In this document: positions 50,539 to 58,861 of the stretch, one piece after another
Numbering within the stretch: position 1 is the first letter of the stretch
Layout: every line of letters begins with the position of its first letter
NCBI GenBank assembly: GCA_965226865.1
Contig: CBDDEH010000004.1
Span: 930,001-994,000 of the forward strand
From: CBDDEH01 sp965226865
GTDB taxonomy: Bacteria; Chloroflexota; Dehalococcoidia; Lucifugimonadales; JAGWBF01
DNA: 64,000 nucleotides
Direction of reading: 5' to 3'
The notes under the pieces: model-generated
Database searches by the model: none
What the model was told of the DNA's origin: nothing
What the model saw: only the letters and a program-made list of their open reading frames with translations
Position numbers and translations under genes: made by a program

Positions 50539-52162
50539 GAAAACGGTGGTCGATAAAATAGTTGATCCTATAAGCCTGGAGGTTTTCAAAAACCTGTTCA
50601 TCTCCGTCTGCGAAGAGATGGGAGTTGCCCTCCAACGCACCGCCTACTCCCCAAACATCAAAGAAAGACGTGATTTCTCCTGCGCCATGTTCGACCCTGA
50701 TGGGCAGGTGGTGGCTCAGGCGGCCCACATACCTGTGCACCTTGGCGCGATGCCTGCCTCGGTGGAGGCCGCGGTCGACGCTTTTGCCGGCTCATTTCAG
50801 GCGGGCGACGTCGTAATGCTAAACGACCCATATCTAGGCGGCACCCACCTGCCGGACATTACCATGGTCGCTCCCGTTTTCATAGAAGAGGGTGGCCAGC
50901 GCCACCTGGCAGGCTTCGTCGCCAACCGCGGCCATCACGCCGATCTGGGTGGCATGACTCCCGGCTCCCTGCCACTGTCCACGGAGCTTTATCAGGAGGG
51001 GATGATCATCCCTCCTATAAAGCTGGCACGTAAGGGCAGGCTCAATAAAGAGGTTGTGGAGCTCATCTGCCGCAACTCCCGCACGCCAAAGGAGCGAAAG
51101 GGCGATCTGGCCGCCCAGATCGCGTCCATCCGAGTAGGTGAGAAGAGACTGCAGGAGATCACCGCCAGATATGGGCTGGAAGTCGCGTCGGTCCATATGA
51201 CGGCCCTGCTGGACTACTCGGAACGACTCGTCAGGGCCGCCATCGGCCTGATACCCGACGGCACCTTTCACTACACTGACCACATGGATGACGATGGGAT
51301 AACCGATCAGCCTGTGCCCATCTCCGTGGCTGTAACGATCGATGGCGACAGTATAACCGTCGACTTCACAGGGACTTCGCCACAGCGGCCGGGGTGTATC
51401 AACGCACCTCTGGCCGTCACCGTATCGGCGGTGCTCTATATGATACAGTGCATCGCCGGAGCAGATGTCCCACCCAATCAGGGGGTTCTCCGCCCGGTCA
51501 AGGTCATTGCGGCCAAGGGATCTTTGGTAAACCCTGATCCACAACACGCAGTCGCTGGAGGCAATGTCGAGACATCGCAACGTATCACCGACGTGCTCTT
51601 CGCCGCCATGGCTCAGGCGTTGCCGCGAGTCATACCCGCGGCAAGCCAGGGAACGATGAACAACCTGCTGGTCGGAGGCCACGACGCCGACCGCGACCAG
51701 CCGTTCGTGTATTATGAGACCGTAGGTGGCGGGATGGGTGCCAGGCCGAACAGGGATGGAGTGTCGGGTATCCATACCCACATGACCAATACGATGAACA
51801 CGCCCATAGAGGCGGTCGAGTTCGCGTATCCGCTTCGGCTCCGGCGGTACTCGATCCGTCACGGCTCCGGAGGTTCAGGCAAGTTCATGGGCGGCGACGG
51901 CCTCGTACGGGACATGGAGTTCCTGTCGAAGGCAACGGTGACGGTGTTGTCGGAACGCAGGCGGTTTGCGCCGTACGGACTCCAGGGCGGAGAGCCGGGC
52001 CAGACCGGTGAGAACGTGCTGTTCAGAGGCGGCTATGAGGAAGTGAGACTGTCGGGGAAAGAGGTGCTGGAGGTGGATCCGGGTGACGTTCTAAGTATAT
52101 ACACGCCAGGAGGAGGCGGCTGGGGCAAACCGTACGGGGTATCCAAAGGACTATCAGACTGA
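50528..52162 (+). CDS. hyuB: Hydantoinase/oxoprolinase family protein, subunit B (HyuB)
   Basis: 544-residue partner subunit. Motifs: ISVCEEMGVALQRTAYSPNIKERRDFSCAMFDPDG (20-55), NDPYLGGTHLPDITMVAPVF, FVANRGHHADLGGMTPGS and, near the end, HGSGGSGKFMGGDGLVRDMEF. ATG 50528 lies inside the hyuA 3' end. With HyuA it should catalyse ATP-dependent hydrolysis or carboxylation; no dedicated transporter or third subunit is nearby. Confidence 0.93.
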   Translation: MVDKKTVVDKIVDPISLEVFKNLFISVCEEMGVALQRTAYSPNIKERRDFSCAMFDPDGQVVAQAAHIPVHLGAMPASVEAAVDAFAGSFQAGDVVMLNDPYLGGTHLPDITMVAPVFIEEGGQRHLAGFVANRGHHADLGGMTPGSLPLSTELYQEGMIIPPIKLARKGRLNKEVVELICRNSRTPKERKGDLAAQIASIRVGEKRLQEITARYGLEVASVHMTALLDYSERLVRAAIGLIPDGTFHYTDHMDDDGITDQPVPISVAVTIDGDSITVDFTGTSPQRPGCINAPLAVTVSAVLYMIQCIAGADVPPNQGVLRPVKVIAAKGSLVNPDPQHAVAGGNVETSQRITDVLFAAMAQALPRVIPAASQGTMNNLLVGGHDADRDQPFVYYETVGGGMGARPNRDGVSGIHTHMTNTMNTPIEAVEFAYPLRLRRYSIRHGSGGSGKFMGGDGLVRDMEFLSKATVTVLSERRRFAPYGLQGGEPGQTGENVLFRGGYEEVRLSGKEVLEVDPGDVLSIYTPGGGGWGKPYGVSKGLSD

Positions 52163-52213
52163 TCGTCTGAAAGAGAGGCCTCCAATGCATGCAGTACGAG
52201 TGGAAAGCTACGT

Positions 52214-52231
52214 AAGGAGGCAGTTATGTGA
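52214..52231 (+). other. Start-stop mini-ORF (ATG-TGA) with a perfect Shine-Dalgarno
   Basis: AAGGAGG (52214-52220) is followed 5 nt later by ATG (52226-52228) and directly by TGA (52229-52231), 46 bp before the start of the secreted-protein gene at 52278, which has its own GGAGGTG. A minimal start-stop can stall or recycle ribosomes and so affect downstream translation; here this is speculative. Confidence 0.35.
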
Positions 52232-52277
52232 TTGATCACCCGTTGTCGAGGTCTAACAAAATTGTTGGAGGTGAAAA

Positions 52278-53210
52278 ATGACACAGAGACGAATATACAT
52301 CCTGGCGGCGGGCCTGGCCGTAATGGCTCTGGCGGCCTTCCTGGCTGTCGGCCTGGGTCCCTTGAGGGGATCGACACCATCGGTCGTCGCCGAGCCCGCT
52401 GGCCCACAGCTGCCCTTCGACCAAGACGGCAGAATGATGCAGATCATCGAGACCCTTGGCGACGGCCAATGTATACCAAGCCAGAGGGCCATTGACGACG
52501 CCATGGAGGGTCCTGTACGGGGGTTTACGAGTCTTGCCCTCAAAGGACGATCCGACTGACACAACCGATGCCGATGCGGCCCAGAGGCAGCATGAACTGG
52601 CTCTGGCAGCGGCACTGGAACAGTTCTCTCGTTCTGATACCCCTTGCCCCGTGCAGAAGGGCCGGGCCCTGGACCTGAAACTGTTCATCGAGGAAATCTC
52701 CCAGGTAGCGGAGCAGCTAGGCTAGGCCACGTCCCAGTGCGGCGCTGGCGATGCTTTGGACCAACCTCCTTGTGACGAGCTCCGTCCTTTGCTGGGCGAG
52801 GACGACCAACAGCCAATTATCGGTGGGCAGTCTACTGGAGGACCTCCGACGCTGGTTCCCGGATACTCCTACTTCCTCAGGAGTCCGGCCCTGGCTCCCA
52901 CATTCCGGAACATCGACGAGGACACCTTTACCACGGAGCCTCTAAGCTCCGGAGACTGTGCTTCTGTGCTCAAGGAGACCAAGGGGATGATGCTTAAAGC
53001 GACCTTTGAGAGGATCGGGTTGGACTATACCGTTACTTACGCCGCATATCCTTCACAGAGGTGCCCATTTGGAGCATACAGTTTGTACCCGCGGAGTTCC
53101 TCAAGACAGTGAGCATGTGCAACGGCGGCTCTGGGGTAGTTACGACCACTGAGCTCAACCTAGTGCAGGATGTACCGCTGCAGTTCTTCTGGAGATATAA
53201 CCACCGATAG
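52278..53210 (+). pseudogene. Secreted protein remnant, multiple frame breaks
   Basis: ATG 52278 (GGAGGTG 5 nt upstream) opens a signal peptide (AAGLAVMALAAFLAVGLG). Three frames then share one plausible protein: frame A runs to SLALKGRSD at 52559; the coding-like text continues in frame B as LRVLPSKDDPTDTTDADAAQ, joining at a G5 run (52512-52516) that should have four Gs; frame B has an in-frame TAG at 52723-52725 but stays protein-like (QQPIIGGQSTGGPPTL); near 53045 it passes back to frame A, ending ISFTEVPIWSIQFVPAEFL to a stop at 53208-53210. Three lesions make expression unlikely. No domain recognised. Confidence 0.65.
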
Positions 53211-53215
53211 CATCG

Positions 53216-53258
53216 TATGGAGAGGGCGGGCCGGTTGTAGCCGGCCGCCCTCTCCATA
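53216..53258. terminator. Long GC-rich hairpin between convergent genes
   Basis: TATGGAGAGGGCGGGCCGG (53216-53234) pairs with 53241-53258 around a 6-nt loop, with one bulged G. It lies between the 3' end of the plus-strand pseudogene and the stop of the menaquinone methyltransferase gene. No T tract on either side, but the position fits a bidirectional transcription barrier. Confidence 0.55.
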
Positions 53259-53269
53259 CATCGTTGTAA

Positions 53270-53989
53270 TTAGCTAGGCTTGGTGCCCCAGTGGATGACC
53301 ACAGCGCCCAGCCCCATCCGACGGTAGCGCATGTCCTGGAGACCTACGTCTGAGAACAGCTCCGAAAGTGCGGAGACGGTGAGGAACTTGTCCACCGATC
53401 GGGGTAGGTAGGTGTATGCTGCCCGATCTCTGGCTATCACCTGTCCCATGAAAGGGACGATGTGGTGAAACCACAGCCGGAACATGGGGCGTAGAGGGCC
53501 AGTTTCCGTTTGGAAGGTGTCCAGGGAGACTACCCTGCCCCCTGGTTTCACAACGCGGACCATCTCCTCCAGGGAGCGCCGAACGTCTGGCATGTTCCTG
53601 ATGCCCCATCCGGACGTTACGCAGGCGAAGGTGCCGTCTGGAAAGGGAAGGGATAGGCCGTCGCCCACGGAAAACTCGACTTTGTGCTCCAGCCTCTTGG
53701 AACGAGCTTTGGACTGGGCCAGCGTCACCATCTGCGGGAGCAGGTCCATACCCACGACCTTGTCAACGCTCTGGAGCCGCGCAAGGGCGATAGCAAGGTC
53801 ACCCGTGCCGGTGGCCACGTCCAGAGCCGGTCCATGTTGTCCTTCGGTGGCTATCTTAGCGGCTAGCTTGCGCCACCGGTGATGACCACCGGCAGTCATC
53901 ACCGTGTTCATCAGATCATAGCGGCCTGCGATACGTGAAAAGAGGTCGGCGACGTAGCGACGCCGGGCCTCACCCTGGAGATCAGCCAT
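53270..53989 (-). CDS. menG: Demethylmenaquinone methyltransferase (UbiE/MenG)
   Basis: SAM-dependent C-methylation, the last step of menaquinone synthesis. 239 residues from ATG 53989 (MADLQGEARRRYVADLFSRIAGRYDLMNTVM); the frame is open further upstream but that part lies within ubiX. SAM motif ALDVATGTGDLAIALA (69-84) and the UbiE-typical VTSGWGIRNMPD. 2 bp after ubiX, last gene of the quinone group. Confidence 0.94.
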   Translation of the reverse strand: MADLQGEARRRYVADLFSRIAGRYDLMNTVMTAGGHHRWRKLAAKIATEGQHGPALDVATGTGDLAIALARLQSVDKVVGMDLLPQMVTLAQSKARSKRLEHKVEFSVGDGLSLPFPDGTFACVTSGWGIRNMPDVRRSLEEMVRVVKPGGRVVSLDTFQTETGPLRPMFRLWFHHIVPFMGQVIARDRAAYTYLPRSVDKFLTVSALSELFSDVGLQDMRYRRMGLGAVVIHWGTKPS

Positions 53990-53991
53990 GG

Positions 53992-54594
53992 TTAATCCGC
54001 GGGCCCGGTGTACTGAAGCCCTTCGTCGAGGGCGGGGTCGATGTCCAGAGCCACCAGAATCCTCGCTACGACGAAGCGCACCACGTCCTGGATACTGGTG
54101 GGTTTCAGGTAGAAGGCCGGCTCGGGGGGCAAGACCACGGCCCCCATGCGAGCCAGGGTGAGCATGTTCTCCAGGTGCACCATGTGGAGGGGCGTCTCTC
54201 TGGGCACGATTACCAGGCGCCGTTTCTCCTTCAAGGTGACGTCTCCGGCCCTGAGCAGCAGGTTGTTGGCCAGACCGTGGGCCATCCCCGCGACGCTGCT
54301 CATGCTGGCCGGTACTACGACCATCCCTCTGGTGGGGAAGGTTCCACTGGCGATGGGCGCCCTCATGTCGCCGATCGAGTAGTAGACGAAGTGGGGATGC
54401 TCGCGCCACTGGCTGAGGGTTTCCGTGAAAGGCTCGTCCATCTCCTCCTGCCATACCAGCCTGGCGTTGTTGGTGCATACCAGGCTTGTGGGCACGTCCC
54501 GTCTGAGCAGCTCGTCCACGGTGTCCCGAGCAAGGACCGAGCCGCTGGCGCCGGAGATGCCTACGATCACGGGCTTGGAGCCGTTGGCCTTCAC
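53992..54594 (-). CDS. ubiX: UbiX-family flavin prenyltransferase
   Basis: Makes prenylated FMN, the cofactor of UbiD decarboxylases. 200 residues from GTG 54594, whose GTGA overlaps the ubiA stop; the frame extends to 54825 but only inside ubiA. Motifs: VIVGISGASGSVLARDTVDEL, IGDMRAPIASGTFPTRGMVVVPASM and RRLVIVPRETPLHMVHLENML. Its place next to ubiD, the enzyme it supplies, fits the function. In futalosine-pathway organisms it is also called MqnM. Confidence 0.95.
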   Translation of the reverse strand: MKANGSKPVIVGISGASGSVLARDTVDELLRRDVPTSLVCTNNARLVWQEEMDEPFTETLSQWREHPHFVYYSIGDMRAPIASGTFPTRGMVVVPASMSSVAGMAHGLANNLLLRAGDVTLKEKRRLVIVPRETPLHMVHLENMLTLARMGAVVLPPEPAFYLKPTSIQDVVRFVVARILVALDIDPALDEGLQYTGPAD

Positions 54595-55481
54595 GTCACC
54601 ACCGCCAGCACTGTGAATAGCAAAAGGGTTAGCGACACATATGTATTCACCGTGAAAAAGGCCTTCTGGAGCTTCGACATGTCCTGCGGGCTCACCAGGG
54701 TGTGCTGGTATATCAAAAGCGATGATACCAGGGCCCAGCCTATGAAGTAAAACAAGCCCAGGCCCATCCAGATCCCCAGGGCAAGAAGCGCCGCCGAGGC
54801 AGCCAGATGCATGGTTCTGTACCACCAGAAGGCTGCATCAACGCCGAAGCGCCTGGGTACGGAGTGAACGCCAAAAGAGCGGTCAAATGAGATGTCCTGG
54901 CAGGCGTAGAGGATATCGAATCCCCCGACCCACACGGCGACCGCAAAAGCGAGGAGGGCGGGCTCGGAGTCTATGGCTCCTGAGACCGCTATCCACCCTC
55001 CGACCGGCGCGATGGCGTCGGCCCACCCCAGCACGAAATGGCTGGACCACGTGTAGTACTTGGCAAAGGAGTAGAGCACCACGAACACGGCCGCCACAGG
55101 CGCCAGTGCGAAGGCCAGGCCGTTGAGCTGGGAGGCTGCGAAGATGAACACGCCTATCGAAGCCAGCATGAGGGCGGCCATCTCCCAGGGCCTGATCAGG
55201 CCCTGGGGTAGATGGCGGCCGGCGGTTCTGGGGTTGGCGGCGTCCTCTCTCCAATGGACAAAGCGGTTTGAGGACATGGCCAGGGTCCGGGCGCCCACCA
55301 TGGCTACCGTTATCCAGATGAACTGGGACCAAGTGGGCCATCCCTCGGCCGCCAGGAACATGCCGATGTACGCGAAGGGTAAGGCGAACAGGGTGTGCTC
55401 GAACCGTACCGCCTCGTAGAAGAGGTGGGCCTTATCACTGGTTCGCTTTATCGGGCTCAATAGAGAGCTAGCAGTCGCCAC
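54591..55481 (-). CDS. mqnP: UbiA-family prenyltransferase (MqnP type)
   Basis: Membrane enzyme attaching the polyprenyl tail to the naphthoate ring; 296 residues, about 8-9 helices. The first Asp-rich motif normally reads NRxxDxxxDAxNPRT; here it is NRFVHWREDAANPRTAGRHLPQG, so the first Asp is His (codon CAT). The second motif YACQDISFDRSFGVHSVPRRFG is intact. The NPRT-containing form and the UbiD/UbiX neighbours point to the futalosine-pathway MqnP rather than MenA or UbiA. Overlaps ubiX by 4 bp. Confidence 0.88.
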   Translation of the reverse strand: MATASSLLSPIKRTSDKAHLFYEAVRFEHTLFALPFAYIGMFLAAEGWPTWSQFIWITVAMVGARTLAMSSNRFVHWREDAANPRTAGRHLPQGLIRPWEMAALMLASIGVFIFAASQLNGLAFALAPVAAVFVVLYSFAKYYTWSSHFVLGWADAIAPVGGWIAVSGAIDSEPALLAFAVAVWVGGFDILYACQDISFDRSFGVHSVPRRFGVDAAFWWYRTMHLAASAALLALGIWMGLGLFYFIGWALVSSLLIYQHTLVSPQDMSKLQKAFFTVNTYVSLTLLLFTVLAVVT

Positions 55482-55899
55482 TATGCAGCCAATCCCCCCA
55501 GACGGTAGATTTGTATTTCCTATTGCTGATGTCCACTAGCCAAATCTGCAGTTCAGGAAATATTCTTGCAATCCGCCCCCAGGCCACCCTGTGATGACTA
55601 GCTCGTGCTGGTAACCCAACTTTAGCCTGACTAGCCAGTGCAATAACACAATGTTCAGCTCCGTCGTTGAGTCGAGAGACCGCCCTGAAGAAGGCTTCGT
55701 AGAAGTCTTTAGCTCTCGCAGGACCACTCTTTTTATATCCGATCACTTCAATGTGCCATTTCTTACCGTTGCGTTCGGCGATGATGTCCACGTCGTTTTC
55801 CCCGTAGGTTCGCTGAGGGCTAAGGGAATACCTTTCTGATAGCAAAATCTCACGGAGGCATCGTTCAACTTCTGCGTTGGCGACTCCGGCGACAGCCAC
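55468..55899 (-). CDS. Hypothetical protein with restriction-endonuclease-like features
   Basis: 143 residues starting ATG 55899 (MAVAGVANAEVERCL). The segment YGENDVDIIAERNGKKWHIEVIGYKK (32-57) has the spacing of a PD-(D/E)xK nuclease core: Asp before a beta strand, then GluxVal and a following Lys. C-terminal part (VISNRKYKSTVWGDW) is not recognised. It sits inside the menaquinone cluster, overlapping ubiA by 14 bp and 6 bp after ubiD. Whether it cuts nucleic acids or is a scaffold fold is unknown. Confidence 0.65.
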   Translation of the reverse strand: MAVAGVANAEVERCLREILLSERYSLSPQRTYGENDVDIIAERNGKKWHIEVIGYKKSGPARAKDFYEAFFRAVSRLNDGAEHCVIALASQAKVGLPARASHHRVAWGRIARIFPELQIWLVDISNRKYKSTVWGDWLHSGDC

Positions 55900-55905
55900 G
55901 CTTCT

Positions 55906-57360
55906 TTAGATCCCGTACTCGGCCCATTTCTTATCTACCAGGGCCTTTATCTCTGGGGTCATGACGGTGTCGGGTGGCCACTCACGCTGGCGGCCATCCA
56001 TGGCTCCCTTGGCGGTAGCGTCGATGCCCATTTTGCTGCCGAACTTCGGCGTCGGCGACGCATGGTCCAGGTCGTCCACTGCCCCCTTGACGATCATGAC
56101 GTCCTGGGCGGGGTCGATGTTGTTGGTGACCCGCCAGGCCACCTCAGACAAGTCGTGGACGTTGACGTAGTCGTCAACCACGATGATTGTCTTAGCCAGA
56201 CTCATGAGGCCCAGTCCCCATAGCCCGTACATCAGCTTCTGGGCGTGCCCGGGGTATTCCTTCTTTACAGAGGCTATCACCAGGTTGTGGAACACCCCCT
56301 CAGCCGGCATATTTATGTCAACCAGCTCGGGGAGCACCATCTGCATTATTGGTAGGAACATCCGCTCGGTGACCTTGCCCATGTAGTAGTCCTCCATCAG
56401 CGGGCGCCCCACGATTATGGTCGGGTAAATGAGGTCCTTGCGGTGGGTTATGGCGGTGACGTGGAACACCGGGTAGGTGTCGGCCATAGAATAGTAGCCC
56501 GTGTGGTCGCCGAAGGGACCTTCGACAGCCTCCTCACCTGGCACAACGTACCCTTCGATCACCATCTCGGCGTGGGCGGGGACTTCTAAATCGACGGTCT
56601 TGCCCTTGACCATCTCCACCCCCTCCTGTCTGATGAAGCCTGCTATGACGATCTCGTCCATGTCCGGCGGCAATGGCGCGGAGCCGGTCCAGATCGTTGC
56701 GGGGTCGCCTCCGAGGGCTACGGCCACCTCCAGACGCTCCTGTCCTTGCTCACCGCTGACTCGGTAGTGGTGGGTACCTACTTTGTGTGTCTGCCAGTGC
56801 ATCGCCGCAGTGCGGGCGTCAAAGACCTGGATGCGATAGGTGCCCACGTTTCTGCCACCGGTCTGCGGGTTACGGGTGATCACCAGGGGTAGGGTGATGT
56901 ACCGGCCGGCATCCATGGGCCAGCACTTGAGGATGGGGTACTTGTTGAGGTCGACGTCTTCGCCGGTTACGATCACTTCCTGGCATGGGGCCTTCTTGAC
57001 CGTCTTGGGCTGGAAGGAGGCCATTTTCACAAGTTGCCCAAGGGTGCGCACCTTCTCCATGAGGCCTTCCGGCGGCCCCTTCATCATACCCAGGAGTCCA
57101 CGTATCCTCTCCACGAGATCGTCGAGATGTTCGGCGCCCAGTGCCCAGGCCATTCGCTGCTCAGTGCCGAAGATGTTTATGAGGACTGGCACGTCGTAGC
57201 CTTCGACGTTTTCGAAGAGCAAGGCCGGGCCGCCACTTTTGACCACCCTGTCGCATATTTCTGTTATTTCGAGTTCGCAGCTTACAGGCTCCTTGATTCT
57301 TTTCAGGTCGCCCTTTTGTTCTAAAAAGGCAATGAACTCCCGGAGGTCTTTAAACTTCAT
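55906..57360 (-). CDS. ubiD: UbiD-family decarboxylase
   Basis: prFMN-dependent decarboxylase of 484 residues. MKFKDLREFIAFLEQKGDLKRI opens the family pattern; GGRNVGTYRIQVFDARTAAMHWQTHK and EMVIEGYVVPGEEAVEGPFGDHTGYYS contain the prFMN and metal-contact residues including the catalytic Glu region. In futalosine organisms this step decarboxylates the 1,4-dihydroxy-6-naphthoate adduct (MqnL); aromatic-acid decarboxylation cannot be excluded. First gene of the quinone group with its own promoter-like element. Confidence 0.93.
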   Translation of the reverse strand: MKFKDLREFIAFLEQKGDLKRIKEPVSCELEITEICDRVVKSGGPALLFENVEGYDVPVLINIFGTEQRMAWALGAEHLDDLVERIRGLLGMMKGPPEGLMEKVRTLGQLVKMASFQPKTVKKAPCQEVIVTGEDVDLNKYPILKCWPMDAGRYITLPLVITRNPQTGGRNVGTYRIQVFDARTAAMHWQTHKVGTHHYRVSGEQGQERLEVAVALGGDPATIWTGSAPLPPDMDEIVIAGFIRQEGVEMVKGKTVDLEVPAHAEMVIEGYVVPGEEAVEGPFGDHTGYYSMADTYPVFHVTAITHRKDLIYPTIIVGRPLMEDYYMGKVTERMFLPIMQMVLPELVDINMPAEGVFHNLVIASVKKEYPGHAQKLMYGLWGLGLMSLAKTIIVVDDYVNVHDLSEVAWRVTNNIDPAQDVMIVKGAVDDLDHASPTPKFGSKMGIDATAKGAMDGRQREWPPDTVMTPEIKALVDKKWAEYGI

Positions 57361-57384
57361 GGTTCACCTTTGAAATAGTCAGAC

Positions 57385-57412
57385 ATTGTACAGGACTTGT
57401 TCAAATTTGCAA
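57385..57412 (-). promoter_or_regulatory. Predicted promoter for the ubiD operon
   Basis: Minus-strand TTGCAA (57412-57407), 16-bp spacer, TACAAT (57390-57385), about 25 bp before ATG 57360, which has AAAGGTG as ribosome-binding site. The whole gap to the esterase gene is only 54 bp. Confidence 0.45.
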
Positions 57413-57414
57413 TA

Positions 57415-58095
57415 TTAAGCGGCCGGTGGGAGGACCTTCTTGATCCATGGGACCAGGTCATCCAGCACGCCGTTACTGATCTCGTGCCGTATTGGATACT
57501 CGTTGTAGTCAGGATGATACCCCTCGGTCTCCAAATATGCCTTGGTCCCTCGGGCCATCTCCACCGAAATAATGTCGTCGTAGATCCCGTGAGAGATGAA
57601 GATGGGCTGGTTGCGCTCCTTTGGCAGGCGACCCTCCAACTCTTCGGGTTCGGGGGCCACGGAACTCAGGGCCACTATGCCTCCGAACACAGTCGGATTC
57701 ACGAGACCGCACTGGTAGGCCATCACACCTCCCTGGGAGAAACCCAAGACGATGGTTTGGCCGGCCGCTGGGCCATAGAGTCCCAGAATCTCATCCAGGA
57801 ATTCTTGTAGAATCCGGGTACCCTTTGACGAGTCCTCCATGGTCCGGTTGGCTCGGAGTGGCGTCCAGGCGTAGCCGGTCATGCCAGGTCCGATTGGGAC
57901 CTCCATTGGGCCGTTGGGTGATATGTAAACGTAGCCTTTCGGGTCGATAGCGGGGGCCAGGCCTGGCAGATCGGTCATATTGGAGCCGAAGCCGTGGAGC
58001 ATGATTACGAGTGGACAGTTCATATCGGGGTCGTAGTCGTCTGGATAGAGAGTCAGGTATGCGAGGTTCTTGGATTTACTGGACTTTGCTTCCAT
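57415..58095 (-). CDS. Carboxylesterase/phospholipase-like alpha/beta hydrolase
   Basis: Cytoplasmic alpha/beta hydrolase of 226 residues. ATG 58095 (MEAKSSKSKNLAYLTLYP) has GAGGA 8 nt upstream and follows the fabG stop by 10 bp; the open frame further upstream lies in fabG. Oxyanion region VIMLHGFGSNMTDL, nucleophile elbow GFSQGGVMAYQ, Asp in SHGIYDDIIS and His in YPIRHEIS form the catalytic triad. Matches the small carboxylesterase family (YpfH/LYPLA-like). Its link to the fatty-acid genes suggests an acyl substrate, inferred only from position. Confidence 0.88.
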   Translation of the reverse strand: MEAKSSKSKNLAYLTLYPDDYDPDMNCPLVIMLHGFGSNMTDLPGLAPAIDPKGYVYISPNGPMEVPIGPGMTGYAWTPLRANRTMEDSSKGTRILQEFLDEILGLYGPAAGQTIVLGFSQGGVMAYQCGLVNPTVFGGIVALSSVAPEPEELEGRLPKERNQPIFISHGIYDDIISVEMARGTKAYLETEGYHPDYNEYPIRHEISNGVLDDLVPWIKKVLPPAA

Positions 58096-58105
58096 ATGTC
58101 GATCC

Positions 58106-58861
58106 TCAGACGGCCATGCCGCCATCGATCCCGAGGACCTGACCCGTGATATACCCCGCTTCTTCCGAGCAGAGGAATGCAACCGCTTCGGCAACGTCCT
58201 GCGATGTTCCGAACCGTCCCATCGGTATCCGGTCCAGGATGCGCTTTTGGACGTCCTCCGACAACTGCTCGACCATCGTAGTTGTGATATACCCTGGCGC
58301 AACCGCGTTGACCGTGATGTTTCTGGAGGCCAGCTCCCTGGCGGCTGCCTTTGTAAGCCCTATCAGGCCCGCCTTAGAGGCGGCATAGTTGGCCTGCCCA
58401 GGGTTGCCCGAGACTCCAACAACAGACGACATGTTCACGATTCTGCCGTAACGCTGTCGCACCATATGCGTGACCGCAGACTTGGTGCAGAGAAAAGCAC
58501 TTCGCAGATTTACGTTGATGACTTCATCCCAGTCCTCAGGGGTCATTCTTAGCAGCAGTTTGTCCCTGGTGATGCCCGCGTTGTTGACCAGGATCTCCAA
58601 CTTCCCCAGCTCCTGGACAACCCTTTCCATCATCAAATCTACCTGGTCCTCTATGGAGACATCGGCGCCGATAGCGAATGCCTTGCCGCCTCCTGAGTTG
58701 ATCTCGGTTACCACTCGTTCTGCACCGGCTGCGTCGGTGTTATAGTTGACGGCCACCCTTGCTCCGGCTTTACCAAGCCGTAGGGCTACGACCTGTCCGA
58801 TACCTTTGGAGGCACCTGTCACCAGTGCCGTTCGGTCATTTAGATCCTTCACGGACTTCAC
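58106..58861 (-). CDS. fabG: 3-oxoacyl-ACP reductase FabG
   Basis: NADPH-dependent short-chain dehydrogenase of fatty-acid elongation. 251 residues: TGASKGIGQVVALRLGKAGARVAVNY (15-40), NNAGITRDKLLLRM, catalytic NMSSVVGVSGNPGQANYAASKAG (Ser, Tyr, Lys), and a C-terminal VLGIDGGMAV. Starts directly after plsX. In many bacteria fabD and acpP accompany this pair, but neither is in the window. Confidence 0.95.
   Translation of the reverse strand: MKSVKDLNDRTALVTGASKGIGQVVALRLGKAGARVAVNYNTDAAGAERVVTEINSGGGKAFAIGADVSIEDQVDLMMERVVQELGKLEILVNNAGITRDKLLLRMTPEDWDEVINVNLRSAFLCTKSAVTHMVRQRYGRIVNMSSVVGVSGNPGQANYAASKAGLIGLTKAAARELASRNITVNAVAPGYITTTMVEQLSEDVQKRILDRIPMGRFGTSQDVAEAVAFLCSEEAGYITGQVLGIDGGMAV

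Noticed and set aside
50834..51862. Minus-strand open frame of 342 codons inside hyuB
   Set aside because: Antisense shadow of a well-conserved HyuB; composition is not protein-like and no start signal is present.
53990..54478. N-terminal extension of the menaquinone methyltransferase frame up to 54478
   Set aside because: It lies within ubiX and is Arg/Gly/His-rich; UbiE homologues start at the ATG at 53989.
54595..54825. N-terminal extension of the UbiX frame up to 54825
   Set aside because: It overlaps the conserved C-terminal helices of ubiA; GTG 54594 gives the expected UbiX start and a GTGA overlap.
58096..58302. Upstream extension of the esterase frame to 58302
   Set aside because: It overlaps the active fabG coding end and is Arg/Ser-rich; ATG 58095 has a good Shine-Dalgarno.
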